DNA of 50,205 bases from Sedimentisphaerales bacterium (GTDB lineage: Bacteria > Planctomycetota > Phycisphaerae > Sedimentisphaerales > Anaerobacaceae). Under the pieces are notes generated by a model. It was not told the DNA's origin. It saw nothing but the letters and a program-made list of their open reading frames with translations, and ran no database searches. The stretch lies in the NCBI GenBank assembly GCA_016933295.1, contig JAFGBG010000085.1, positions 1 through 50,205 on the forward strand. Direction: 5' to 3'. The translations under genes were made by a program, and so were the position numbers. Positions 1 to 8,142 of the stretch are shown piece by piece. Position 1 is the first letter of the stretch; each line of letters opens with the position of its first letter.

Positions 1-60
1 ACCTTGACAGAGATGGAAATGGAAACGATAGTACTTGCCGGTGATTTCTGGAAGGGATAA
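1..60 (+). CDS. C-terminal end of an unknown upstream gene (partial)
   Basis: From base 1 the first frame is open for 19 codons and ends in TAA at 58-60, giving a tail that finishes ETIVLAGDFWKG. The stop lies four bases before the ATG of the next gene, and the Shine-Dalgarno of that gene (GGAAGGG, about 50-56) sits inside the last codons. This is the usual arrangement of two genes in one operon. The fragment is too short to assign a family, and chance openness over 20 codons is possible. The call rests mainly on the spacing. Confidence 0.45.
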   Translation, partial: TLTEMEMETIVLAGDFWKG

Positions 61-64
61 AGAA

Positions 65-1051
65 ATGAATTCAAAACACCGTATCATCTTAGCATTAATA
101 ATGATGTCGGCACTAACTTTAGCATCTCTACCCTGCTCTTTTGCCCAGGACGTTAATGACAGAAACGCAAGTAACGAAGACGGCATAAGAATGTCAAGAC
201 CGGGCCAGGGACTCGGACCTCGACAAGGTGAACGAGGAATGAGAGAACGAGATGACGGCGGTGGCAGAAGGTCGGGGGGACGAGGAGGTCCCGGAGGACA
301 AGACAGGGACGGGGGACGGAGAGGCCCCAGAGGAGGACAAGATAGGCCGGGACGAGGACCGGATATTGGATGGAGACGACCGGAGCTAACTGATGAAAAT
401 TATGACCAGATTTTATTGGAATTGGAAAAACGTGATCCGAATTCTGCGAAGGAACTATCCGATCTGCGTAAAAAAGATCCGAGAAAATTCGAGAGTCAGC
501 TAAGAAGGATTGCATGGCCGGAAATGAACAGGGTAATTATAAAACTCTGGGATGGTATCAGACGCAAGGAATTCCTCGAATGGCTGGAAGAATATATACC
601 CGAAAAAGCGGCTGAATTAGCTCGCTTAAAAGAAAATGAATCCGATCTTTACAACGAACAATATGAACTAATCAGGCAACAATACATCCGAATTTATGAT
701 AGAGCAAGGTGGAATCCTGAACTGACGAAAGTCCTCATAGCAGATTTGCAATTAACCGAAAGAGAAAGCGAGTTGCTTAAAAGAATCAAATCCACCGATT
801 CCGAAGAAGAAAAAAGCATGCTCATGGCGCAACTGGAGGATTTGGAAGGTGATAGATATGATTTAATTGTAAGAAGAAAGCAAATAGCTTATGAACTATT
901 GCTCAAGCGGCTTCAAGCATTGCAAAATGAGGTCAAGGCAAGTATCGAAGATATCAATAAATCAATGGATGAAGAAGTTAAAGCAAACACCGTGAAGGAA
1001 CGAATGAAAGAATTAACAGAGGGAAAACCCCGAGGATTTGGATGGTATTAA
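65..1051 (+). CDS. Secreted Arg/Gly-rich protein with helical C-terminal domain, function unknown
   Basis: The 328-residue protein starts at the ATG at 65, which follows GGAAGGG and begins a good signal peptide (MNSKHRI, a hydrophobic stretch, then SFAQD). A start 30 bases upstream is open but would bury the signal peptide. After the leader, residues of about 35-110 are a low-complexity tract of Arg, Gly, Asp, Gln and Pro (RGGPGGQDRDGGRRGP). The rest is strongly charged and predicted helical, with many Glu, Lys, Leu and Arg residues, so it may form coiled coil or a helical bundle. I recognise no catalytic motif. It probably acts outside the inner membrane, perhaps binding a polyanion. It is the last gene before a strong terminator. 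Confidence 0.8.
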   Translation: MNSKHRIILALIMMSALTLASLPCSFAQDVNDRNASNEDGIRMSRPGQGLGPRQGERGMRERDDGGGRRSGGRGGPGGQDRDGGRRGPRGGQDRPGRGPDIGWRRPELTDENYDQILLELEKRDPNSAKELSDLRKKDPRKFESQLRRIAWPEMNRVIIKLWDGIRRKEFLEWLEEYIPEKAAELARLKENESDLYNEQYELIRQQYIRIYDRARWNPELTKVLIADLQLTERESELLKRIKSTDSEEEKSMLMAQLEDLEGDRYDLIVRRKQIAYELLLKRLQALQNEVKASIEDINKSMDEEVKANTVKERMKELTEGKPRGFGWY

Positions 1052-1183
1052 TTCTTCTAAAGATATTATTTATATCTACTTTGCAAAACGCTAAACAAAG
1101 AAGTTTTTAAGAAAATAGAATAATTTATATTTTTGCTGCCCAAGGATGGCACCGACTTAACACTCTTGGTGCCAATCCATACC

Positions 1184-1215
1184 TACCCCGCAAGTTCTTT
1201 GCGGGGTACTTTTTT
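1184..1215 (+). terminator. Rho-independent terminator
   Basis: A perfect 10-bp stem (TACCCCGCAA with TTGCGGGGTA) closes a 5-base loop and is followed after one C by six T residues. It points along the plus strand, ends the Arg/Gly-rich protein operon and shields it from the convergent lepB gene. A second, imperfect stem (GGATGGCACC with GGTGCCAATCC, 1144-1179) lies just before it. Confidence 0.88.
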
Positions 1216-1259
1216 AATATCACAAATAATTACAATTATACCTTATCCTGATGATATGA

Positions 1260-1961
1260 TCATTTAAGAGAACCAAAAAATCTTTTGAACCTGGGCTGGT
1301 ACTTGTCTTTAATATCGAAAGAACCAATCACACCCTTTGCTTTTCCTATGATCAATTTTCTTTCCACGAAGCCAAAAAATCTCGAATCCTTACTACAATC
1401 CCTGTTATCTCCCATCACAAAATACTCGTCATCCGGCACTATAACGGGGCCAAAATTTCTCATTGCACGAATCGAAGGAACATTCATAACGGCATGAACG
1501 GAGCCGTCGATATCTTCCATTGCCAATAAGCATTTCCTCTTGAGCTCATCGGACAGATATTCTGTATATTTCGGCTCAATTTCAGTGTAACTGAGAGCTT
1601 CTTCATTGATGAAAAGCAAGTTATTTTTCATTTCGATTTTATCACCCGGCAAAGCTATTACTCTCTTAATCAATCGCGTGCCATCGTCGGGGGAAAAACA
1701 AATTACAATATCCGCCCTTTTCGGATCCGACCACTTGGCAAGCCTATGCAGTGTCAGTGGAAATCTAAGGTCATACGCCAGTTTATCCACATAAACCAGG
1801 TCTCCTTCGAGTATAGTCGGATTCATAGAACCTGAAGGCACCCAATTCCAATCCGCCAGGCTTGATTTGACGGGTATGACTATAAAAATAACAATAAAAG
1901 CAGTTAGCCGCCACTCTCTCCATAAACCGTAAAAAAACTTTCCCAACTTTTGTTTTTTCAT
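1260..1961 (-). CDS. lepB: Signal peptidase I
   Basis: Type I signal peptidase, which removes signal peptides from exported proteins at the outer face of the inner membrane. With the start at 1961 the protein has 233 residues. A single N-terminal membrane helix spans about residues 18-33. The catalytic serine lies in PSGSMNPT (Ser45), the catalytic lysine in RLIKRVIALPGD (Lys99), and the conserved GDNRDCSKDSRFFGFV box is complete. The ATG at 1961 is preferred because CAGAGGA lies 5-6 bases upstream. A TTG at 1976 is also in frame but lies within that ribosome site. It stands alone, convergent to the preceding operon and divergent from the histidine kinase. A TATAAT on its strand (about 1999-2004) may be its -10 box. 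Confidence 0.95.
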   Translation of the reverse strand: MKKQKLGKFFYGLWREWRLTAFIVIFIVIPVKSSLADWNWVPSGSMNPTILEGDLVYVDKLAYDLRFPLTLHRLAKWSDPKRADIVICFSPDDGTRLIKRVIALPGDKIEMKNNLLFINEEALSYTEIEPKYTEYLSDELKRKCLLAMEDIDGSVHAVMNVPSIRAMRNFGPVIVPDDEYFVMGDNRDCSKDSRFFGFVERKLIIGKAKGVIGSFDIKDKYQPRFKRFFGSLK

Positions 1962-2061
1962 TTTTTTCCTCTGCAATTAATTATCGGCATGAATTTGTAT
2001 TATATACGTTAAAAATCGGTTTAAGTTCCCGATAGAGACAAGAATTTCTATAAATCTAATA

Positions 2062-2090
2062 TTGACATATTTTGGCTAATCTGTTATTAA
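2062..2090 (+). promoter_or_regulatory. Possible sigma-70 promoter for the histidine kinase operon
   Basis: TTGACA at 2062-2067 is followed after 17 bases by TATTAA at 2085-2090. The spacing is ideal and the -35 box is perfect; the -10 box matches four of six. It lies about 125 bases upstream of the sensor kinase start. Confidence 0.4.
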
Positions 2091-2214
2091 TGGATAGATT
2101 ATAACTAAAAGTATAGAGGAACACTAAGCCTTAATAATAAAAAATCACTAATTTAGACATTAGAAAGCCGGTGTGTTTCTAAATTTGATATATTGAGGGG
2201 AGAAGGAATGAACC

Positions 2215-5200
2215 ATGCGGGATAGGCGGAATACCGAAGCGGAATCGTCACGGGAAACAGATATTTCACATAATCCTTCCACTCGAGATGAGCAAACAGA
2301 AATTCAGCGCAAAAAACAGCAACCTCAGCTTTGCGACCATATTTTCGAGACTATTTTTAATAATACCGCCGATGGAATACTTGTAGCCGACGTGGAAAAC
2401 AAGTCATTCTTCATGGCCAACGCAAGATTGTCTAAAATGCTCCTTTATAGCTCTAACGAGATTAAGAATCTTGGTATTATTGATATTCATCCCGAGAAAG
2501 ACTTGCCATATGTTATGGAACAGTTTTCCCTACAAGCACGGGGTGAACACAGTCTTGCTAAAGATATCCCAGTTATGAGAAAAGATGGGACAGTTTTTTA
2601 CGCAGACGTTAATTCTCTGCCAATAACTTTGGACGGCAGAAAATTTCTAATTGGCATTTTCAGAGACATCTCTGATCGTAAAAAAGCAATAGAACAAATA
2701 AACATGCTGGCAAGGTTCCCATCAGAAAATCCAAATCCCGTCTTGCGGATATCTGGAGATGGAAAGATCCTTTATGCTAATCAAGCGTGTTCCGATCTTC
2801 TTGAATTCTGGAATTGCGAGATCGGTAATATCTTACCGCCAGAACTTTCCGATACCGCCACAAAATCGCTAAAAACTGCCGAGCTTCAGCGAAGTGAAAT
2901 TAACTGTGGAGGAAAAATTTATGAGTTAGTTTTCACGCCGATAAAAAATGTCAAAATTATAAACATATACGGTTATGATATTACAGAGCATAAAAAAGCA
3001 GAAGATGCACTGAAGCAAAGTGAAGAGAAGTTTCGACTGGCTATGGAAGCAACCAACGATGCCCTGTGGGACTGGAATATGGTAACTGATGAGGTCTATC
3101 GTAATCCACGTCATGCAACAATGTTAGGTTATCAGCCCAAAGAACTGAGCACATCACAAGAAGAATGGGAAAAGCGAATTCATCCCGACGATAAAGATTA
3201 TGTTTTCCAAATCATTGAGGAATACGCAAAAAATGAAAGGACAAACCCATTTGAGATTGAATATCGACTTAAAACAAAAACTGGAGATTATATATGGGTT
3301 TTAGGCCGCGGAAAAATAGTATCATACAACAATGAAGGCATGCCATTAAGGATGATCGGAACAAACACCGATATCAACGAACGCAAGAAAACGGAAAATG
3401 AACTCAAGAAGTTTAAAGCGATTGCCGACAGAGCCGGTTATGGTGTGGGTATATGCAACCTTAAAGGTAATATTACCTATGTTAATAAATCAATGGCACA
3501 AATGTATGAGACTACTACGGAAGAAGCAATGGGCAAAAACCTTTCCTTTTTCCACAGCAAAGAACAATTGGAAAATGTAAACAGACTCAACAAAAAACTC
3601 ATTGAAAAAGGCAATTATGTATTCGAAGAGTTATGGCGCACCGGAAAATCCGGCCGGGACTTCTGCGCTCTAATGAACGGCACGCTTATAAAAGATAGCA
3701 AAGGTCAACCTCAGTTAATGGCGTGCACTGCCATCGACATTACCGAACACAAGAAGATGGAGGAAGAACTTTTCAAAGAAAAAAACAGACTTCAATCCAT
3801 ATTGGAGGTAATGGACAGTTTCGTTACTATTCGAGATTTGAATTATACAATTCTTTATCAAAACGAGGCCGTAATGAGACTATTAGGCAATCAAATCGGA
3901 AAGAAATGTTACAAAGCCTATGAGAGAAAAGAAAGCATATGTGAAGGTTGTCCCGTAGAATTGGCATATACAGACGGCAAATCTCATATTTCGGAAAGGA
4001 AAGTAATGTTACCTTCAGGCAAATGGATATACCTGGAGAATATTGCTAATCCAATGAGAGATGCTAATGGTAAGATTTTTGCTTGCCTCGAAGTTGCGAC
4101 AGATGTAACCGAACGTAAGAAGGCAGCAGACACTCTCCGTGAAAGTGAGGAAAAATACAGAACACTCGTGGAAAGTGCCGGTGAGGCTATAGCCACTGTG
4201 GATGCAAACGGCAGATTCCTGTTTATGAATCAAACAGCGATCAAACGCCTTGGAATCGCTCCGGAAAACTACATGGGAAAAACAATGTGGGATTTGTTTC
4301 CAAAACAGTATGCTGACAACCAAGCGTCAGATATTCAACAAGTAATCAAATCGGGACAGGGAATGAATCGGTTCGTGGCATCTGAGATTCAAGGTGAACA
4401 AAGATGGTATAACACAACAATAGAACCGTTAAGAGACGCAAGGGGAAATGTCATAGCCGCGACGGTCATAGCAAGGGACATCACAGAGATTAAGCAGACG
4501 CATGAAAAACTTGATAGATATCGTGAAGAAATGGCTCGGGCAGAACAACTTGCTTCAGTAGGTACATTGAGTGCCACGGCAGCCCATGAATTGACACAAC
4601 CTCTAACAGTCATTCGTCTTTTGATCGAAAATGCCCTGAAAAAACTGGAGACTATCGGCTCCGATCAGGCGATTACAGAAAAACTCAAAGACAGCCTGGA
4701 TGAAGTCTCGAATATAACTTCAGTAGTCGAGAGATTGCGCAGATTCGCGAGAAAAACATCGGGCAAAATTTCCAAGGAAGTGGATTTATATCTTGTTGCC
4801 TCAAAAATTATAAATTTGTTATATGGAAGTGCTCAACAGACAGGTTTTACCATACATCCTGAAAATATGGAAAAACTGCCGCATATATATTCCAACGATA
4901 AAGATATGGAGCAACTCTTTTTTTCGCTTATTGATAATGCTATACAGGCGAGTCAGAACAAACAAAATCGTAAACTTATAATCAGCGGCACCTGCCTAAA
5001 GAACAAACAGATTGAATTATCTTTTCGTGATAACTGCGGTGGTATTTCTACTGAGAACCTTGAGAGGATATTCGAGCCCTTTTTTACCACTAAACCACCA
5101 GGCCAAGGAACCGGTCTCGGTCTTTGCATTGTACAAGATATAGTATCTCGCGCCGGCGGTAAAATACGTGTCGAGAGCAAACTCGGTGAAGGTACGACAT

Positions 5201-5238
5201 TTATAATAATCCTCCCGATAAACGATGAGGATGCTTAG
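2215..5238 (+). CDS. Cytoplasmic multi-PAS sensor histidine kinase
   Basis: Sensor kinase of 1007 residues with no membrane helix or signal peptide, so it should sense an intracellular cue. I count six PAS/PAC units: about residues 43-155, 160-265, 268-395, 396-520, 521-640 and 643-765. Each ends in a D-I-T/S-E/D-x-K-K linker. The fifth carries a cysteine motif (CEGCP). The transmitter has the H box AAHELTQPL (His791), N box LIDNAIQAS, G1 DNCGG, F box FEPFFTTK and G2 GTGLGL, all intact. This end resembles FixL-type kinases. GAGGGGAGAAGG precedes the start; an out-of-frame ATG lies seven bases earlier. The response regulator follows after 12 bases. The ligands of the PAS domains cannot be read from sequence. 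Confidence 0.93.
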   Translation: MRDRRNTEAESSRETDISHNPSTRDEQTEIQRKKQQPQLCDHIFETIFNNTADGILVADVENKSFFMANARLSKMLLYSSNEIKNLGIIDIHPEKDLPYVMEQFSLQARGEHSLAKDIPVMRKDGTVFYADVNSLPITLDGRKFLIGIFRDISDRKKAIEQINMLARFPSENPNPVLRISGDGKILYANQACSDLLEFWNCEIGNILPPELSDTATKSLKTAELQRSEINCGGKIYELVFTPIKNVKIINIYGYDITEHKKAEDALKQSEEKFRLAMEATNDALWDWNMVTDEVYRNPRHATMLGYQPKELSTSQEEWEKRIHPDDKDYVFQIIEEYAKNERTNPFEIEYRLKTKTGDYIWVLGRGKIVSYNNEGMPLRMIGTNTDINERKKTENELKKFKAIADRAGYGVGICNLKGNITYVNKSMAQMYETTTEEAMGKNLSFFHSKEQLENVNRLNKKLIEKGNYVFEELWRTGKSGRDFCALMNGTLIKDSKGQPQLMACTAIDITEHKKMEEELFKEKNRLQSILEVMDSFVTIRDLNYTILYQNEAVMRLLGNQIGKKCYKAYERKESICEGCPVELAYTDGKSHISERKVMLPSGKWIYLENIANPMRDANGKIFACLEVATDVTERKKAADTLRESEEKYRTLVESAGEAIATVDANGRFLFMNQTAIKRLGIAPENYMGKTMWDLFPKQYADNQASDIQQVIKSGQGMNRFVASEIQGEQRWYNTTIEPLRDARGNVIAATVIARDITEIKQTHEKLDRYREEMARAEQLASVGTLSATAAHELTQPLTVIRLLIENALKKLETIGSDQAITEKLKDSLDEVSNITSVVERLRRFARKTSGKISKEVDLYLVASKIINLLYGSAQQTGFTIHPENMEKLPHIYSNDKDMEQLFFSLIDNAIQASQNKQNRKLIISGTCLKNKQIELSFRDNCGGISTENLERIFEPFFTTKPPGQGTGLGLCIVQDIVSRAGGKIRVESKLGEGTTFIIILPINDEDA

Positions 5239-5250
5239 AAAAGAATTGTA

Positions 5251-5868
5251 ATGCCAAGTTTCAGAAATCGAAATATTTTTTTTGTTGACGATGAACCCAA
5301 GGTACGTGAGGTGGTTGGAGAAACCCTCGAACAGCTTGGCTCAAAAGTCAGATGTTTTGCAAAAGCCTCTGAATGCCTTGAACAAATTGAAACACAAAGA
5401 TGTGATCTGTTAATTACCGATGTAAAAATGCCGGAAATGAACGGCATAGAACTGTTAATTAAAGCAAAGCGTATAGCTCCATGGCTTCCAGTATTAATTG
5501 TAACCGGTTATGGTGATATTCCAACTGCTGTAACCGCGGTGAAAGCCGGGGCAGTAGATTTTATTGAAAAACCTTTAGAAACCGAAACCTTTTTAAGAAA
5601 AGTAAAATCGTTATTAAAACATAATTCAGTACTAAACTTCATAAAAGATAATCCCCTAACCAGGAGTGAGATTAAAATACTAAGACTGGTAATCGAAGGA
5701 AAAAGCAGCAAGGAAATTGCAAATATACTTCATCGTTCGATTAGAACCGTTGAAGTGCATCGTTCCGGCATAATGCATAAGCTTGGTGTCGACAATCTTG
5801 TCGACCTTGTCAAACGTGCCGCAGCAATGGGTTTGATAGATCTTCTTGATGAACAAAAAACAGATTAA
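5251..5868 (+). CDS. FixJ-family response regulator
   Basis: DNA-binding response regulator of 205 residues, the expected partner of the kinase just upstream. The receiver domain (residues 8-125) has the acidic pair DD13-14, the phosphorylated aspartate Asp57 in ITDVKMPEMNG, the switch threonine in VTGYGD and the lysine in EKPLE. The stretch VKAGAVDFIEKP is typical of FixJ proteins. A LuxR-type helix-turn-helix follows at about 145-200 (LTRSEIKILRLVIEGKSS, then VEVHRSGIMHKLG). Such proteins activate transcription once phosphorylated. Its targets are unknown. The Shine-Dalgarno is weak (AGAAAAG), so translation may depend partly on coupling to the kinase gene. Confidence 0.93.
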   Translation: MPSFRNRNIFFVDDEPKVREVVGETLEQLGSKVRCFAKASECLEQIETQRCDLLITDVKMPEMNGIELLIKAKRIAPWLPVLIVTGYGDIPTAVTAVKAGAVDFIEKPLETETFLRKVKSLLKHNSVLNFIKDNPLTRSEIKILRLVIEGKSSKEIANILHRSIRTVEVHRSGIMHKLGVDNLVDLVKRAAAMGLIDLLDEQKTD

Positions 5869-5894
5869 GTCCCGGCTATTCCAGTTAATATGGC

Positions 5895-6467
5895 CTACTC
5901 AGTCTTGTCCCATCCGGCGAAATAAGATCCTTTCTCTCCCGTCGGAGTATCACACCAAATTCGAAATCTTTTTGGTTTCATTTTATAAGGATCAAAACGA
6001 GTTTCATCCTGCCTTACAAATTCGGTTGCTCGTATCCTTTGCTCCTTTCCCGCAGGCATTCTGGGTATTTCAATGCTATAATTCCTTCCATAAGGTTCCA
6101 ATATTATTTGAAGTTCGACATTAGTCCAATCAAACGTGTCATTATTATATATAATAAATTGTGTTCCCGTAAAAGTCACCTTGGTATTCAAACGGACTGT
6201 CGATTCTTCGGATGGTTTAGCTTTACCCATTTTGGAATTTTTCGTCGAAGAACTCGATAATATAGAAATACAAATTAAAATTACAGCAATAACCTGTAAA
6301 GTGAACGGACACCTTGTCTTATGAAAAGACTTCTTAACATCTTCTATGCGAAGCTGCTCAAGACGCTTTTCAATCGCTTCCTCGTTCAACTGAACTCCGC
6401 AGAAGAAGCACTTTGCAGCTTCGGTGTCGATTTCCTGTCCACAAAAAGGACATTTTTCCGGTCCCAT
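5895..6467 (-). CDS. Membrane protein with N-terminal zinc ribbon
   Basis: The 190-residue protein opens with a zinc ribbon (CPFC at residues 6-9, CFFC at about 20-23), then a charged helix and one membrane segment at about residues 55-72. A domain of about 110 residues follows, probably outside the membrane, with a beta-rich look (TFTGTQFIIYNNDTFDWTNVEL). Zinc-ribbon-plus-anchor proteins are common and mostly uncharacterised, and I cannot name a function. AGGAGAG lies about seven bases before the start. The gene converges on the response regulator with 26 bases between stops. Confidence 0.8.
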   Translation of the reverse strand: MGPEKCPFCGQEIDTEAAKCFFCGVQLNEEAIEKRLEQLRIEDVKKSFHKTRCPFTLQVIAVILICISILSSSSTKNSKMGKAKPSEESTVRLNTKVTFTGTQFIIYNNDTFDWTNVELQIILEPYGRNYSIEIPRMPAGKEQRIRATEFVRQDETRFDPYKMKPKRFRIWCDTPTGEKGSYFAGWDKTE

Positions 6468-7317
6468 CTCCGCTCTCCTGAATAAAAACCCTTTTTGTTA
6501 ACATTCAGCATGTCAGAACGAAGAATACATTAATACATATAAATTTTAACAAAAATCTTAATTTCTGTCTATTATTGTTTCGATAACCTATCACTCTACA
6601 GTAATAATCCTTGTTTTTAACGTAAAAATCAGGTTTTTGCACGAATAAAGACAGAAAAAAATCACAATAACTAAAGAAGTATTTAATTCTGAAATCTATC
6701 CATATTTTACCGTCCGACTTTTTTGTTATTATGTGATATTATCAAGAATTCCGCTGATGAGCTGATGGCAAAAAAAATATAAAAACCAGAATGATATCCT
6801 CGTATCCGGGATTATTTGACAAATTCCACTTCTGTCTTAATTATTGCACTTTTAGACCAGAAAAAGTTATGATTTAGTTACTTCCAAGACCTCGCCTCGG
6901 GATTTTATAGGACTATAAAAATAGTTATAATAACAAACTGGTACACATAAATTTGTCATTCCAGGTGTTTTAACAGAAATAACAGATTTTTCGGTTTTAA
7001 TTCTTAAGAATCTAATAACCTACATAGTAAAAAAATTAGATCTCGAGTAAAAAATACTTGAGATATCAGATAGACAGAGGGAATTCATTTCTAAATGTAC
7101 GGAAAAGAGTCAAAAATGATTCAATTTAAGTCAAATAAATACCTTAGTTATCTTCCCCACCGATTATAGAAAAAAACAAGACTTCTTTGAAAACCAACCG
7201 CCGTTTTACCGATAATATCCTTATACGGAATAATAGGATATAGTAAAATCATTTTATATGTTTCTATAAATGCTAACTTAGGAAATTTTAATCTTTTTAC
7301 AACATCGGGATAATAAC
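6468..7317. other. AT-rich intergenic region, 850 bases
   Basis: No convincing gene is seen on either strand. The region should hold the promoter of the zinc-ribbon gene on the minus strand and that of the adaptor/TolC operon on the plus strand. An imperfect hairpin (TCTCGAGTA, five A, TACTTGAGA) lies at 7041-7063. No tRNA, repeat array or transposase remnant was found. It is the longest gene-free stretch in the window. Confidence 0.6.
7187..7216 (+). promoter_or_regulatory. Possible promoter for the adaptor/TolC operon
   Basis: TTGAAA at 7187-7192 and GATAAT at 7211-7216 are 18 bases apart and lie about 100 bases before the adaptor start. Each box differs from consensus by one or two bases. 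In such AT-rich DNA a match of this quality can arise by chance. Confidence 0.3.
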
Positions 7318-8130
7318 ATGAACATAAATAAAATTTCATTTTCACTCGCTATTTGTAATTTGGTTTTTGCACCTGTATTTGCAAGTGGAATTACCGCTTT
7401 CACAAAACCGAGCGCGGATGTAACGCTGTCTTTTATTCAGCCAGGTCGTATTCAAAAAATCAACTACCGGAAGGGAGACTCGGTTAAAGTAGGAGATGTG
7501 CTTGTTCAACTGGATGATTCCGTTGAGCAAGTTCGACTGGCACAACTTGAAGCTGAAAGCAAAGATAAAACACAAATAGAGGCCAGCGAAGCAAAATTAG
7601 CCCAAAGCAGGGTGGATCTTGAAGAAAGAGAAAAAATCCCCAAAGCGGTGACACCTTTGGAACTGGAATATGCGAGGCTGAATTTAAAGATCGCCGAACT
7701 GACACTTCGAATGGCGATATTTCAAAACGAGCAGGCACAGAGAAAATACGAAGAAGCAAAGCTCCAGATTGAACGTATGCGTCTGAAAAGCCCGATAGAC
7801 GGAAAAATCGAAGCCATAAAAGGTATTGAAATAGAAACAGGTGAATCGGTTAACGCACTGGAAGATGTAGTTAGAGTTGTTCGCATTGATCCTCTATGGA
7901 TAGATGTTGAAGTACCGTTAGATCAAACAACCAATTTAAAATATGGTCGCAAAGCCGTTGTAGAGTTTCCCGATCCCAAAAGCATGTCTATTGAGGGTAC
8001 TGTTATATATATTGCCGCAGTTGCAGATGCTGCCAGTGATACATTAAATGTATGCGTTCAAGTGCCCAACAGTACCAACCGCCCCGCCGGTGAACACGTA
8101 ACAGTTACTTTCCCAACTTCAAGTGAATAA
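7318..8130 (+). CDS. Periplasmic adaptor (HlyD/RND membrane-fusion family)
   Basis: The 270-residue protein has an N-terminal signal sequence (to about FAPVFAS) and then the standard adaptor layout. The first half of a lipoyl-like domain reads FIQPGRIQKINYRKGDSVKVGDVL. A helical hairpin of about 95 residues rich in Ala, Glu and Lys follows. The second lipoyl half reads LKSPIDGKIEAIKGIEIETGESV, and a beta-barrel ends the protein. Adaptors of this family bridge an inner-membrane pump and a TolC channel. The TolC-like gene follows after 12 bases. No RND or ABC pump is encoded next to it. The nearest possible partners are the two HlyD fusions in the convergent operon. Confidence 0.88.
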   Translation: MNINKISFSLAICNLVFAPVFASGITAFTKPSADVTLSFIQPGRIQKINYRKGDSVKVGDVLVQLDDSVEQVRLAQLEAESKDKTQIEASEAKLAQSRVDLEEREKIPKAVTPLELEYARLNLKIAELTLRMAIFQNEQAQRKYEEAKLQIERMRLKSPIDGKIEAIKGIEIETGESVNALEDVVRVVRIDPLWIDVEVPLDQTTNLKYGRKAVVEFPDPKSMSIEGTVIYIAAVADAASDTLNVCVQVPNSTNRPAGEHVTVTFPTSSE

Positions 8131-8142
8131 GGAACACAAGCC

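Noticed and set aside
7041-7063. Hairpin TCTCGAGTA...TACTTGAGA as a terminator
   Set aside because: One mismatch, an all-A loop and no T run. No transcript is expected to end there.
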